Assembly (NCBI GenBank): GCA_015231995.1
Contig: JADGAO010000073.1
Location: 1 to 13,066 of the forward strand
Reading direction: 5' to 3'
DNA from: Nitrospinota bacterium
GTDB lineage: Bacteria > Nitrospinota_A > UBA7883 > JACRLM01
DNA: 13,066 bases
In this document: positions 6,324-12,514 of the stretch, piece after piece
Layout of the letters: the number at the start of each line of letters is the position of its first letter
Position numbering within the stretch: the first letter of the stretch is position 1
Notes under the pieces: model-generated
The model's input: only the letters and a program-made list of their open reading frames with translations
Database searches by the model: none
What the model was told of the DNA's origin: nothing
Program-made: the position numbers and the translations under genes

Positions 6324-6956
6324 TTATTGCTCCCTGTGCAGGTACTTTTCGCTTATCTCTTCAGGATTCAAGCCAAGAGCTTTGGCGTACGCCTTGATAA
6401 ACCCCTTCATAAAAACCGGGGCTGGGAACCTTTTCGGGTTGTCAGACTCTATGGCTTCAAGATACGATTTCTTGACCTTGGTCGCCGCCGAAATTTCGTC
6501 AAGCGACACTCCTTTGGCGATTCGTATGTTGCGAAGATGCGCACCCGTCACAGCCTTTGCGCTAAGCTGGGACTCGGCTTTTGTCTCCCGTTCCGCGCCC
6601 TGCTTGGAGCTGTCGTCGGAGCCGCGTTGCTGTTTTGCGATATCCTGAGCCGGAGCGCGAGAGCCTCCAGGCTTGCCCTGTTCTCCGGCGGAGGTTGACG
6701 GGTGGGCCTTCCCCTGAGCCGGTTGGCGGGTTTCCCCCACGGCCCCGGCGCGGCTCATCAGGGTTTCGTAAGCCTCCTGAATCCGTTTAACCATCCAGCG
6801 TCGTTCTTCGTCGGACAACGCCCCGTATACAGCGCGCGAATTTTCGCTATAGATGGTGGTCAGGTGAAGGTAGGCCCGTTCGATCTCTTCGGGCGCGGCG
6901 TCGGGATGCAGGTTTAACACCTCGTGAAGGTCCAACTGGTGGGCGTTGCGTATCAT
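6324..6956 (-). CDS. HTH protein (RodZ-like helix-turn-helix) with degenerate J-domain-like N-terminus
   Basis: A 210-residue protein in three parts. Residues 9-66 (LDLHEVLNLHPDAAPEEIERAY...IQEAYETL) match the helix pattern of a J domain, but the HPD tripeptide, which should sit between helices II and III, is absent from that place; an HPD occurs earlier at 17-19. Residues 70-135 are a Gly/Ser/Gln-rich, probably disordered linker. Residues 136-204 are a RodZ/HTH_25-type Xre helix-turn-helix (LRNIRIAKGVSLDEISAATKV...Y). No membrane segment is seen, unlike RodZ. The ATG lies 1 nt after the stop of the ParA-like gene, so the two form an operon. It may be the DNA- or partner-binding half of a ParA-like positioning pair; this is inferred. 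Confidence 0.75.
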   Translation of the reverse strand: MIRNAHQLDLHEVLNLHPDAAPEEIERAYLHLTTIYSENSRAVYGALSDEERRWMVKRIQEAYETLMSRAGAVGETRQPAQGKAHPSTSAGEQGKPGGSRAPAQDIAKQQRGSDDSSKQGAERETKAESQLSAKAVTGAHLRNIRIAKGVSLDEISAATKVKKSYLEAIESDNPKRFPAPVFMKGFIKAYAKALGLNPEEISEKYLHREQ

Positions 6957-6957
6957 C

Positions 6958-7923
6958 TTACGACGTTATGAAATCGAGTTGACGTTTTCTGTTCCTGGCG
7001 GAGATGGAGTTTAACAGCTCCCTGAGCGTGACGCTAAAGCAGGCCGCCGTCTCGCTGGTTTCGTATTCGGCGATGAACGGCCTGCCGCGTCGAAGCGAAA
7101 GGGCCACGCGCTCGTCGAACGGGATGAAACCGGCGTAGTCCATTTTGACCCCGTAGAACTTGTTGACTATCTCGCATATCGCAGGGCCGATGTGTTTGTC
7201 GTGCCGGTCGAGCGTCTGGTTGACGACTAGCTTGAGCTCCATATCGGCGATGGACTTGGCTATTCTGACAGCGGCGGATTTGTCGGTGGCGGAGATTTTT
7301 TCCAGAACCCGCTCCATCACGTCGTTAAGCCCGCTTGTCCTCATATCGGTGAATGCGGCGCTAAGAGTGTTTTCAAGCTGTGGGGCGCCGAGCTGGTTTT
7401 TGAATTTCCTGTAAATAAGCATCCTGATGAAATGGTAAACCGTCTCCACCGCAGTCGGCTCCGGCGTTATGACAAGTATCTGGACATCGCCTTTGAGGAA
7501 CAAGTCCACCGGCCAGAAGTTAAGTCCGGGGCCGATGTCGGTTAGAAGATGGGCGCAGTTGATGGAGCCTATCAGCTTTAACAGCCTGTTTTTCGCCGCC
7601 AACGATGAATGATTGGTCGCGGATATGGAGTCCCCGGAGGACGAGATAAGCCGGAGATTGCGGAACGGGGTGGGAACCGCAAGTTCGTTTATGTCCTGCG
7701 TTTTGCCCGTGATAAAATCGGAGAGTGTTTTTTGGGGTTGCCGCATCCCAAGCGCGGTATGGGCATTGGCGCATTCGAGATTGCCGTCGAAAATAACGAC
7801 GTTTCGCTCCTCTTTGGCGAGCAGTATGCCCAGCGTGGTGGAAAGCAGGGTTCTGCCAGCGCCGCCCTTGCCGCCTCCAAAGGTCCAGACCAGCTTCTCG
7901 TGATCCTGGAAAGACGTATCCAA
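6958..7923 (-). CDS. MinD/ParA-family (SIMIBI) P-loop ATPase with Arg in the Walker A motif
   Basis: About 321 residues. The deviant Walker A near the N-terminus reads GGGKGGAGRT: the signature KGG lysine is present, but the usual GK[ST] lysine is Arg. The A' aspartate is in VVIFDGNLE, and the Walker B region LLTDIGPG is followed by ILVITPEPTAVETVYHFIR, typical of MinD/FlhG-like ATPases that position structures in the cell. There is no C-terminal amphipathic MinD helix that I can identify. Two TTG starts are possible. I chose 7923 because GGGGG lies 6 nt upstream; 7941 adds six residues. It is the first gene of an operon with the HTH protein. Chromosome segregation, flagellar or polar functions are all possible. 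Confidence 0.8.
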   Translation of the reverse strand: MDTSFQDHEKLVWTFGGGKGGAGRTLLSTTLGILLAKEERNVVIFDGNLECANAHTALGMRQPQKTLSDFITGKTQDINELAVPTPFRNLRLISSSGDSISATNHSSLAAKNRLLKLIGSINCAHLLTDIGPGLNFWPVDLFLKGDVQILVITPEPTAVETVYHFIRMLIYRKFKNQLGAPQLENTLSAAFTDMRTSGLNDVMERVLEKISATDKSAAVRIAKSIADMELKLVVNQTLDRHDKHIGPAICEIVNKFYGVKMDYAGFIPFDERVALSLRRGRPFIAEYETSETAACFSVTLRELLNSISARNRKRQLDFITS

Positions 7924-7941
7924 TGCGTACCCCCAACGCAA

Positions 7942-8089
7942 TAACCGTTCTTTCCTTGGGCCGAACCGTTTGGAATTTAAGGCTTTTGCGCTATCAAGGA
8001 AGAATCCCGAACATTACATTCTCTTAATAATACATTATTTTTCAAAATATTCAACAACCGTAAAAATATATTCCACTTTTACTCCAGCC
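7942..8089 (-). promoter_or_regulatory. AT-rich intergenic region, probable promoter of the ParA-HTH operon
   Basis: These 148 bp between the putA stop and the ParA-like gene are much more AT-rich than the flanking genes. On the minus strand TTGTTG (8057-8052) and TATTAT (8032-8027) stand 19 nt apart, a loose sigma-70 pair. No GC-rich terminator for putA is visible, so read-through into the ParA operon is possible. Confidence 0.35.
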
Positions 8090-11020
8090 TCACCCCACAT
8101 CGGGCGAAAATCCATGGCGCGACAGGTTCTCTGTTACCGACCTTGCCGTCATCAATTCTTTAAGCAGTTCAACGGAACCTGCTTTGGCCGACCCGTAACC
8201 CGATCTCTTGAATCCTCCGAACGGTTGTCTGCCCACCACCGCTCCTGTGATCTTGCGGTTAACATACACGTTGCCGACCTCAAGCCGTTCGATAGCGGTC
8301 TGCGCGTTCGAAGGCGTGCGGGTGTAAATCCCGGCTGTGAGCGCGTAATCAACTCCGTTGGCGATGCGGATCGCCTCTTCTAGGTTGACTGCGCGTATGA
8401 CGCATAACAGAGGCCCGAAAATCTCTTCGCGCGCGATGCGCCCGTCTGGTTTCACATCGCCGAAAACGGCAGGACCCACATAATACCCCGGCCCCATGAT
8501 TTCTCGTTTCACGATAAGCGGTTTGGCCGTTTTCATGCCAAGTTCGATGTAGCTTTCCACTTTCTTTTCCGCGGATTCGTCAATCAGAGGGCCGTAGTGA
8601 GTGGCCGGATCGGTCGGCGGGCCTACGATAAGGCTAGACACCGCATCCGCAAGCCGTTCTGTGAACGTCTTGTAAACATCGGCAAGAACTATCACGCGGG
8701 AACATGCGGAGCATTTCTGCCCGCCGAACCCGAATGCGGAGGCGATAACGCCCAAGACCGCTTCGTCCAAATCCGCCGACTCGTCCACGATGATGGCGTT
8801 TTTCCCGCCGGTTTCGATAATGGCTTTCACGAAGCAGGGCCTTGACTTCGATTTTTGCGCGATACGGTTTGCGATCCATGCGCCTGTCTCCCACGAGCCG
8901 GTGAAAGAGACAAAAGAGAGGCCGGGATGATCCAGAAGGGCCGGGCCGACGGTTTCGCCGCCCCCGGGCGTGAAATTAACGACTCCATCGGGAATGCCCG
9001 CCTCCATCAATGCTCCGGCAACCAACGCCGCGCACACCGGCGAGTTGGACGATGGTTTTACTACCACCGTGTTTCCCACAGCAAGGGCAGAGGCCGTCAT
9101 CCCCGCCATTATCGCCATCGGGAAGTTCCACGGAGCGATGATCGCCCCAACCCCCCTCGGGCGGTAGAACGACAGGTTGGACTCTCCGAGAATATCGTTT
9201 TTCGCGGGTTTGGGATTCTCCAGTCCGACAGAGGCTTCCGCATAGAATCGGATGTGGTCAATGGCCTCGTCCACGTCCGCCATAGCTTCTTTGCGCGTCT
9301 TTCCAACTTCCACGGTTTGCCATGCGGCCATCTCGAATTTACGCTCATGAATGATCTGCGCCGCTTTGAGCAGAATTTCCGCCCGTTTCTCCGCCGGGGT
9401 TGACGACCATTTACCGAAAGCGGAAACCGCAGAGTCCATCGCCTCCTGCGCCATCTTCGAGTCGGCCCGGCAAACGTAGCCGACGACACGCGACGGGTCG
9501 GACGGGTCGGCGCTTGTGAAAGTTTCCGCCGACAGTTTTTCGCGCCCGCCAATTACGGCCGGATATTGTTTGCCGAGTTTTCGATACACCTGTTCCAGCG
9601 CCGTGTTATACGCATTGCGGGTTTCGTCATCGTGGAATTGCGTTTCCGGCTCGTTGACGAAAATATCCGACGCCAGGGTGGCCGGCGTGTGAGACCTTGT
9701 CATTTCCGCCAGAGATGTCGCCGGATTCCGCAGAAGTTCCGCGATGGGTGTCTTGTCCACAAAGAATCTTTTTAAGAACGAGTCGTTGGAAGAGTTCTCC
9801 AGAATCCTCCGCACAAGGTACGCCATCCCTGGTAGCATCTCGCCGAACGGGGCGTAAACACGCACGGGGACTTTCATATCTACCAATGCCTTCTTCACCG
9901 GGTCGGCCATTCCGTAAAGAAGCTGTATCTCGAATCGTCCCGGCGGCGCCTTCGTCTCCCACGCGGCGGCCACGGCCTTTGCGACCGAACGCACGTTGTG
10001 CGAGGCCACCGCGACGTTTACCACCTCCGTGTTTTCCAGAAGCTTGACGGTCAACCGTTCGAATGTCGCGTCCGTTTCCTCTTTCATCATGAACACCGGC
10101 GGGGGCAGGTTGCGCTGGCTGGCCAACATTACTTCCCTGTCCCAGTACGCGCCTTTCACAAGACGGACGGTGACTCTGCGGTTACGCGATTTTAGCGATT
10201 CAATCAGCGCGTCAAGAGATCGTTCCGCGTCTGTGAGATACGCCTGAACGACGATTCCCAGGCCGTCGAATTTTGAAAACTCTTCTTCGTCGAGTATGTC
10301 GCGGAAGACCGACAGGGTCAGGTCGCGCAGGTCATGGTTTTCCATGTCTATGTTCACCTGCGAGCCTGTCTCCATGGCGGCGCGCAGTATGGGGCGCAGT
10401 CTTCGCCTGACCTCTTGAGAGGCGTATCCGGGGCATACCGGGTCGAACCTCGGCGTCAACGACGAAAGCTTGAGAGATACATCCACGGCAGGGTCGTCGC
10501 ACGCTCGGCCTGCCGAAAGGTATTTGATGAGGTTCACGTACCTGTCGCGGTAGTTGTCGGCCTCTTTTTCGGAAAGCGTCGCTTCGCCGAGAAGGTCGAG
10601 GGTGTAGCTCATCCCTTTGCCCAATATTTTGTCCAACGCCGACGCCGTCTCCTCCATCGAAGAGCCAGCGATGAAGCGTTTGGCGGCGGAGCTTACGGCA
10701 AGCCTTATTGCAGAGGCCATAGCGCGCGGGGTGATGAGGCCGGCGTCTAAAAATTTGCGTCCGACCCGCAGGTTTTCCGGCAGGCGCAAGGCGGTATCCG
10801 GCAGGTATTCGCGCAGATGCCGGACAACGGCCTTTGACGAGCGCAAGGCGGGGAACACGTCCACGAAACGCAACACGCCTGTTTTTATTTCCGGCGAGCT
10901 TGTGAGCCATTGCACAACCAGCCCCTCCCACCAGGACGATTCCCAGAAGTGAGGCTCTTTTTCGCCGGTTCTGGAGATTATCTCTTTAGCTATCTCCAGA
11001 GTTTCTTTTTCAAAACGCAT
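8090..11020 (-). CDS. putA: Bifunctional proline dehydrogenase / glutamate-semialdehyde dehydrogenase (minimal PutA)
   Basis: A 976-residue two-domain enzyme that oxidises proline to glutamate, using FAD and then NAD+. The proline dehydrogenase barrel spans about 127-430: VSLKLSSLTP (181-190), RLVKGAYWD (286-294), QLLYGM (366-371) and the substrate-arginine motif YLVRRILEN (401-409). The aldehyde dehydrogenase domain follows: WNFP (631-634), Glu736 in ETGGKN, catalytic Cys770 in GGQKCSAC and the late PFGGFKRSGYG. There is no N-terminal ribbon-helix-helix DNA-binding domain, so it is not a self-repressing trifunctional PutA. Its length fits the short bifunctional class. ATG 11020 has GGAG (11030-11027) 6 nt upstream. 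No proline transporter lies next to it. A hairpin-rich region lies upstream. Confidence 0.96.
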   Translation of the reverse strand: MRFEKETLEIAKEIISRTGEKEPHFWESSWWEGLVVQWLTSSPEIKTGVLRFVDVFPALRSSKAVVRHLREYLPDTALRLPENLRVGRKFLDAGLITPRAMASAIRLAVSSAAKRFIAGSSMEETASALDKILGKGMSYTLDLLGEATLSEKEADNYRDRYVNLIKYLSAGRACDDPAVDVSLKLSSLTPRFDPVCPGYASQEVRRRLRPILRAAMETGSQVNIDMENHDLRDLTLSVFRDILDEEEFSKFDGLGIVVQAYLTDAERSLDALIESLKSRNRRVTVRLVKGAYWDREVMLASQRNLPPPVFMMKEETDATFERLTVKLLENTEVVNVAVASHNVRSVAKAVAAAWETKAPPGRFEIQLLYGMADPVKKALVDMKVPVRVYAPFGEMLPGMAYLVRRILENSSNDSFLKRFFVDKTPIAELLRNPATSLAEMTRSHTPATLASDIFVNEPETQFHDDETRNAYNTALEQVYRKLGKQYPAVIGGREKLSAETFTSADPSDPSRVVGYVCRADSKMAQEAMDSAVSAFGKWSSTPAEKRAEILLKAAQIIHERKFEMAAWQTVEVGKTRKEAMADVDEAIDHIRFYAEASVGLENPKPAKNDILGESNLSFYRPRGVGAIIAPWNFPMAIMAGMTASALAVGNTVVVKPSSNSPVCAALVAGALMEAGIPDGVVNFTPGGGETVGPALLDHPGLSFVSFTGSWETGAWIANRIAQKSKSRPCFVKAIIETGGKNAIIVDESADLDEAVLGVIASAFGFGGQKCSACSRVIVLADVYKTFTERLADAVSSLIVGPPTDPATHYGPLIDESAEKKVESYIELGMKTAKPLIVKREIMGPGYYVGPAVFGDVKPDGRIAREEIFGPLLCVIRAVNLEEAIRIANGVDYALTAGIYTRTPSNAQTAIERLEVGNVYVNRKITGAVVGRQPFGGFKRSGYGSAKAGSVELLKELMTARSVTENLSRHGFSPDVG

Positions 11021-11054
11021 CGTCGGCTCCGCAAGTTTTGACCACGCTAATTGT

Positions 11055-11170
11055 ACAGGATGGGCTGATGCCCAGGAACGAAGGCGAAAGTCCGTAAGGA
11101 AAGACTGACGCTGATCGAGTCTGATCCCCGGCTACGTTTCGCCTGTTGCCTCTCCTTCACCAAGGAGGCC
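11055..11170. other. Hairpin-rich intergenic segment upstream of putA
   Basis: Several inverted repeats are nested or adjacent: TGGGC-TGAT-GCCCA (11061-11074), AGGCGAAA (11082-11089) with TTTCGCCT (11137-11144) enclosing AGACT (11102-11106) with AGTCT (11118-11122), and GCC-TCCTT / AAGGA-GGC (11148-11169, 2-nt bulge). Transcribed leftward it would be the putA 5' leader. It matches no riboswitch class that I recognise, and it could instead be an interspersed repeat. The pairings are seen; the function is not known. Confidence 0.45.
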
Positions 11171-11197
11171 TTTGCATAATCCATCAATTCCGCAATA

Positions 11198-11287
11198 TTG
11201 TCATTCTGAGCGAAGCGAAGAATCCATCAGTAGAATATTCCATTATACTTTGATCCTTCGGTCGCAGAGGCTCCCTCAGGATGACAA
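11198..11287. repeat. MITE-like palindromic repeat, copy 1
   Basis: A 90-bp unit bounded by TTGTCATTCTGAG and CTCAGGATGACAA, which are inverted repeats of each other with one mismatch. The centre carries CGAAGAATC and TTGATCCTTCGGTCG. Such TTGTCATTCTGAG-type elements are common between genes in several bacterial phyla and in environmental genomes. No protein is encoded. Confidence 0.8.
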
Positions 11288-11291
11288 AAAA

Positions 11292-11402
11292 TTGTCATTC
11301 TGCGCCCTTCGCTTTGCTCAGGGTAAACTCTGCGAAGAATCTATCAAAGGAATAATTCATTATGCTTTGATCCTTCGGTCGAGGACTCCCTCAGGATGAC
11401 AA
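11292..11402. repeat. MITE-like palindromic repeat, copy 2 with longer left arm
   Basis: The same unit as copy 1, directly repeated after a 4-nt gap, 111 bp long. In the left arm the 7 nt AGCGAAG of copy 1 is replaced by 30 nt (11303-11332) containing GCCCTTCGCTTTGCTCAGGG. The right arm ends in the same CTCAGGATGACAA. Confidence 0.8.
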
Positions 11403-11499
11403 ATAGCGGACTCCCCTTCAGGATGACAATGGCCGCTACAGTTGCCAGAGCGCGTTTCATCGTAACCGCCGAACATCTAGACTGCGTTTCGTTTCTCAT
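11344..11499 (-). pseudogene. Possible 5' remnant of a gene cut by the repeat cluster
   Basis: On the minus strand, AAAGGAG (11510-11504) precedes ATG 11499 by 4 nt. The frame reads MRNETQS..., then TMKRALATVAAIVIL, a basic plus hydrophobic run like the start of a signal peptide, and then passes into the repeat sequence and stops at 11344. The hydrophobic run ends where the repeat begins, as expected if an insertion removed the rest of the gene. It is too short to identify, and chance is a fair alternative. Confidence 0.25.
11408..11429. repeat. Partial third copy, right end only
   Basis: GGACTCCCCTTCAGGATGACAA repeats the right arm of copies 1 and 2 with small changes. No left arm precedes it. 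Its outer end abuts the possible truncated gene start on the minus strand. Confidence 0.65.
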
Positions 11500-11561
11500 C
11501 ATGCTCCTTTATTCAACATGCTGGTACGCAGGATAACGCAGAGTTTACTGCCTGGAAATAG

Positions 11562-11633
11562 AACTTGAGGGATTTGGAGCATTTGAGGGACTTGAAAGAC
11601 TTGAGGGATTTGAAAAAGATGAAAAGGATGAAA
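11562..11633. repeat. 9-nt imperfect tandem repeat, eight units
   Basis: Eight successive 9-mers, such as AACTTGAGG, GATTTGGAG, CATTTGAGG, GACTTGAAA and AGGATGAAA, follow a consensus near GAYTTGARR. The strand is strongly purine-biased. On the opposite strand it reads as a low-complexity (F/L)Q(I/V)PQ-like peptide, which I take as an artefact. Confidence 0.75.
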
Positions 11634-11721
11634 AACCGTGAGGTATCTATTTTGCGGGCTTTTAACGACTTTGCGGAGTTCGCCGTCACGCGGGTTGCAT
11701 TCCGCTACTAAATTGGGCCAC

Positions 11722-11816
11722 ACAAAGTGGTTGTAAAATTATAGACTAGGTTATGCCATGTCTAAGCTAGGCTGAAAAAGTATTATTTATGAAGACTTTC
11801 AATGGAACACAAACTT
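11722..11816 (+). repeat. Upstream copy of the sod promoter/leader plus first five codons
   Basis: A 95-bp segment matches the sod upstream region (12421-12514). The last 35 nt differ at one base, and the match covers the ribosome site, the ATG and codons MEHKL. Upstream similarity is lower but aligns with a single 1-nt gap. In this copy the ribosome site is GAAG instead of GGAG, and the base run matching the -10 is TGCCAT instead of TACTAT. It ends exactly at the start of the PPOX-like gene. Confidence 0.9.
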
Positions 11817-12417
11817 GAGACGCAAAGAGTTTGAGGGGGAATTCTCTGGGGCGGGCGACATTCTCGACCGGGCGGAAGTGGGCCAGCTAGGGTTGACGGA
11901 CGCCGAAGGATGGCCACGGATAATCCCGGTGAATTTCGCGCGTGATGGCGCCTCCATTTATTTCCACGGAGCGGGAGAGGGAGAGAAATACACTCTCTTG
12001 CGCGATGGGGCCAAAGTGACCTTTCTTGCGTATATCGCCTTTTCCATAATTCCGTCATACTGGCGTTCCAAAGATTACTCCTGTTCCGCCACGGCGTTTT
12101 ATAAATCTGTCCATATCCGTGGCGCCTGTTCAATCGTTGACAGTTCGCAAGAAAAGGCCGCCGCGCTGAACACGATAATGGAGAAATACCAGCCAGAGGG
12201 CGGTTATATCAAAGTCTCGGCGGATGATCCACTGTACGCCAAAGCCTTGCAGGAGACGGTAATCTTCCGCGTGGACTCAGAGCAGGTGAGCGTTAAAAGC
12301 AAATTGGGGCAGAATCTTCCCTCAGAGACACGCAGATATCTTGTCTCCAGGCTTTTGGAACGCGACAACGGGCCTGACAGGGTAACAGCGGGAGAAATAG
12401 AGAAGACTTTGGGTTGA
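11815..12417 (+). CDS. Pyridoxamine 5'-phosphate oxidase-like flavoprotein (NimA-type family)
   Basis: A 200-residue cytoplasmic protein. The N-terminus MRRKEFE...ILDRAEVGQLGLTDAEGWPRIIPVNFARDGASIYFHGA matches the split-barrel FMN-binding family that includes NimA and Pyridox_ox_2 proteins; GEKYTLLRDGAKVTF follows as usual. Members bind FMN or related cofactors and reduce diverse substrates; the real substrate is unknown. The start is TTG 11815, which matches where relatives begin (MRRK). That TTG lies at the junction with the duplicated sod leader and has no good ribosome site, while the leader's own ATG (11802) opens a 10-codon out-of-frame ORF ending at 11834. The gene may therefore be poorly expressed or translated by coupling. 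The stop is 3 nt before the second leader copy. Confidence 0.8.
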   Translation: MRRKEFEGEFSGAGDILDRAEVGQLGLTDAEGWPRIIPVNFARDGASIYFHGAGEGEKYTLLRDGAKVTFLAYIAFSIIPSYWRSKDYSCSATAFYKSVHIRGACSIVDSSQEKAAALNTIMEKYQPEGGYIKVSADDPLYAKALQETVIFRVDSEQVSVKSKLGQNLPSETRRYLVSRLLERDNGPDRVTAGEIEKTLG

Positions 12418-12420
12418 TCT

Positions 12421-12514
12421 ACAAATCAGTTGTAAATATTTCATAGTGGTTATACTATGTCTAAAATGTGTGAAGAAGCATTATTTATGGAGACTTTCAA
12501 TGGAACACAAACTT
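12421..12514 (+). repeat. Downstream copy of the sod leader repeat
   Basis: A 94-bp direct repeat partner of 11722-11816. It includes the better -10, the GGAG ribosome site (12489-12492) and codons 1-5 of the intact SOD gene, so this looks like the original copy. Confidence 0.9.
12430..12458 (+). promoter_or_regulatory. Candidate sod promoter
   Basis: TTGTAA (12430-12435) and TACTAT (12453-12458) stand 17 nt apart; an overlapping TATACT (12451-12456) would give 15. The region is AT-rich, and it leaves a leader of about 35 nt before the SOD ATG. No Fur or PerR box is convincing. Confidence 0.45.

Noticed and set aside
8855..9403. Antisense ORFs beneath putA, up to 182 residues
   Set aside because: Arg-rich shadow translations of a well-conserved enzyme; no motifs.
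11055..11170. SRP RNA or RNase P RNA, suggested by an AAAGTCCGTAAGG stretch
   Set aside because: Only short chance similarity to GGTCCGGAAGG or GAAAGTCCGGGC cores; the rest of neither RNA is present.
11172..11399. 75-residue plus-strand ORF
   Set aside because: It lies almost wholly within the palindromic repeats; its protein is just translated repeat sequence.
11198..11429. CRISPR array
   Set aside because: Units are palindromic, about 90-110 bp and nearly abutting, with no spacers of even length and no cas genes.
11499..11723. 74-residue minus-strand ORF with FQIPQV-like repeats
   Set aside because: The peptide repeats come from the 9-nt tandem array; there is no recognisable domain and no convincing ribosome site at its start.
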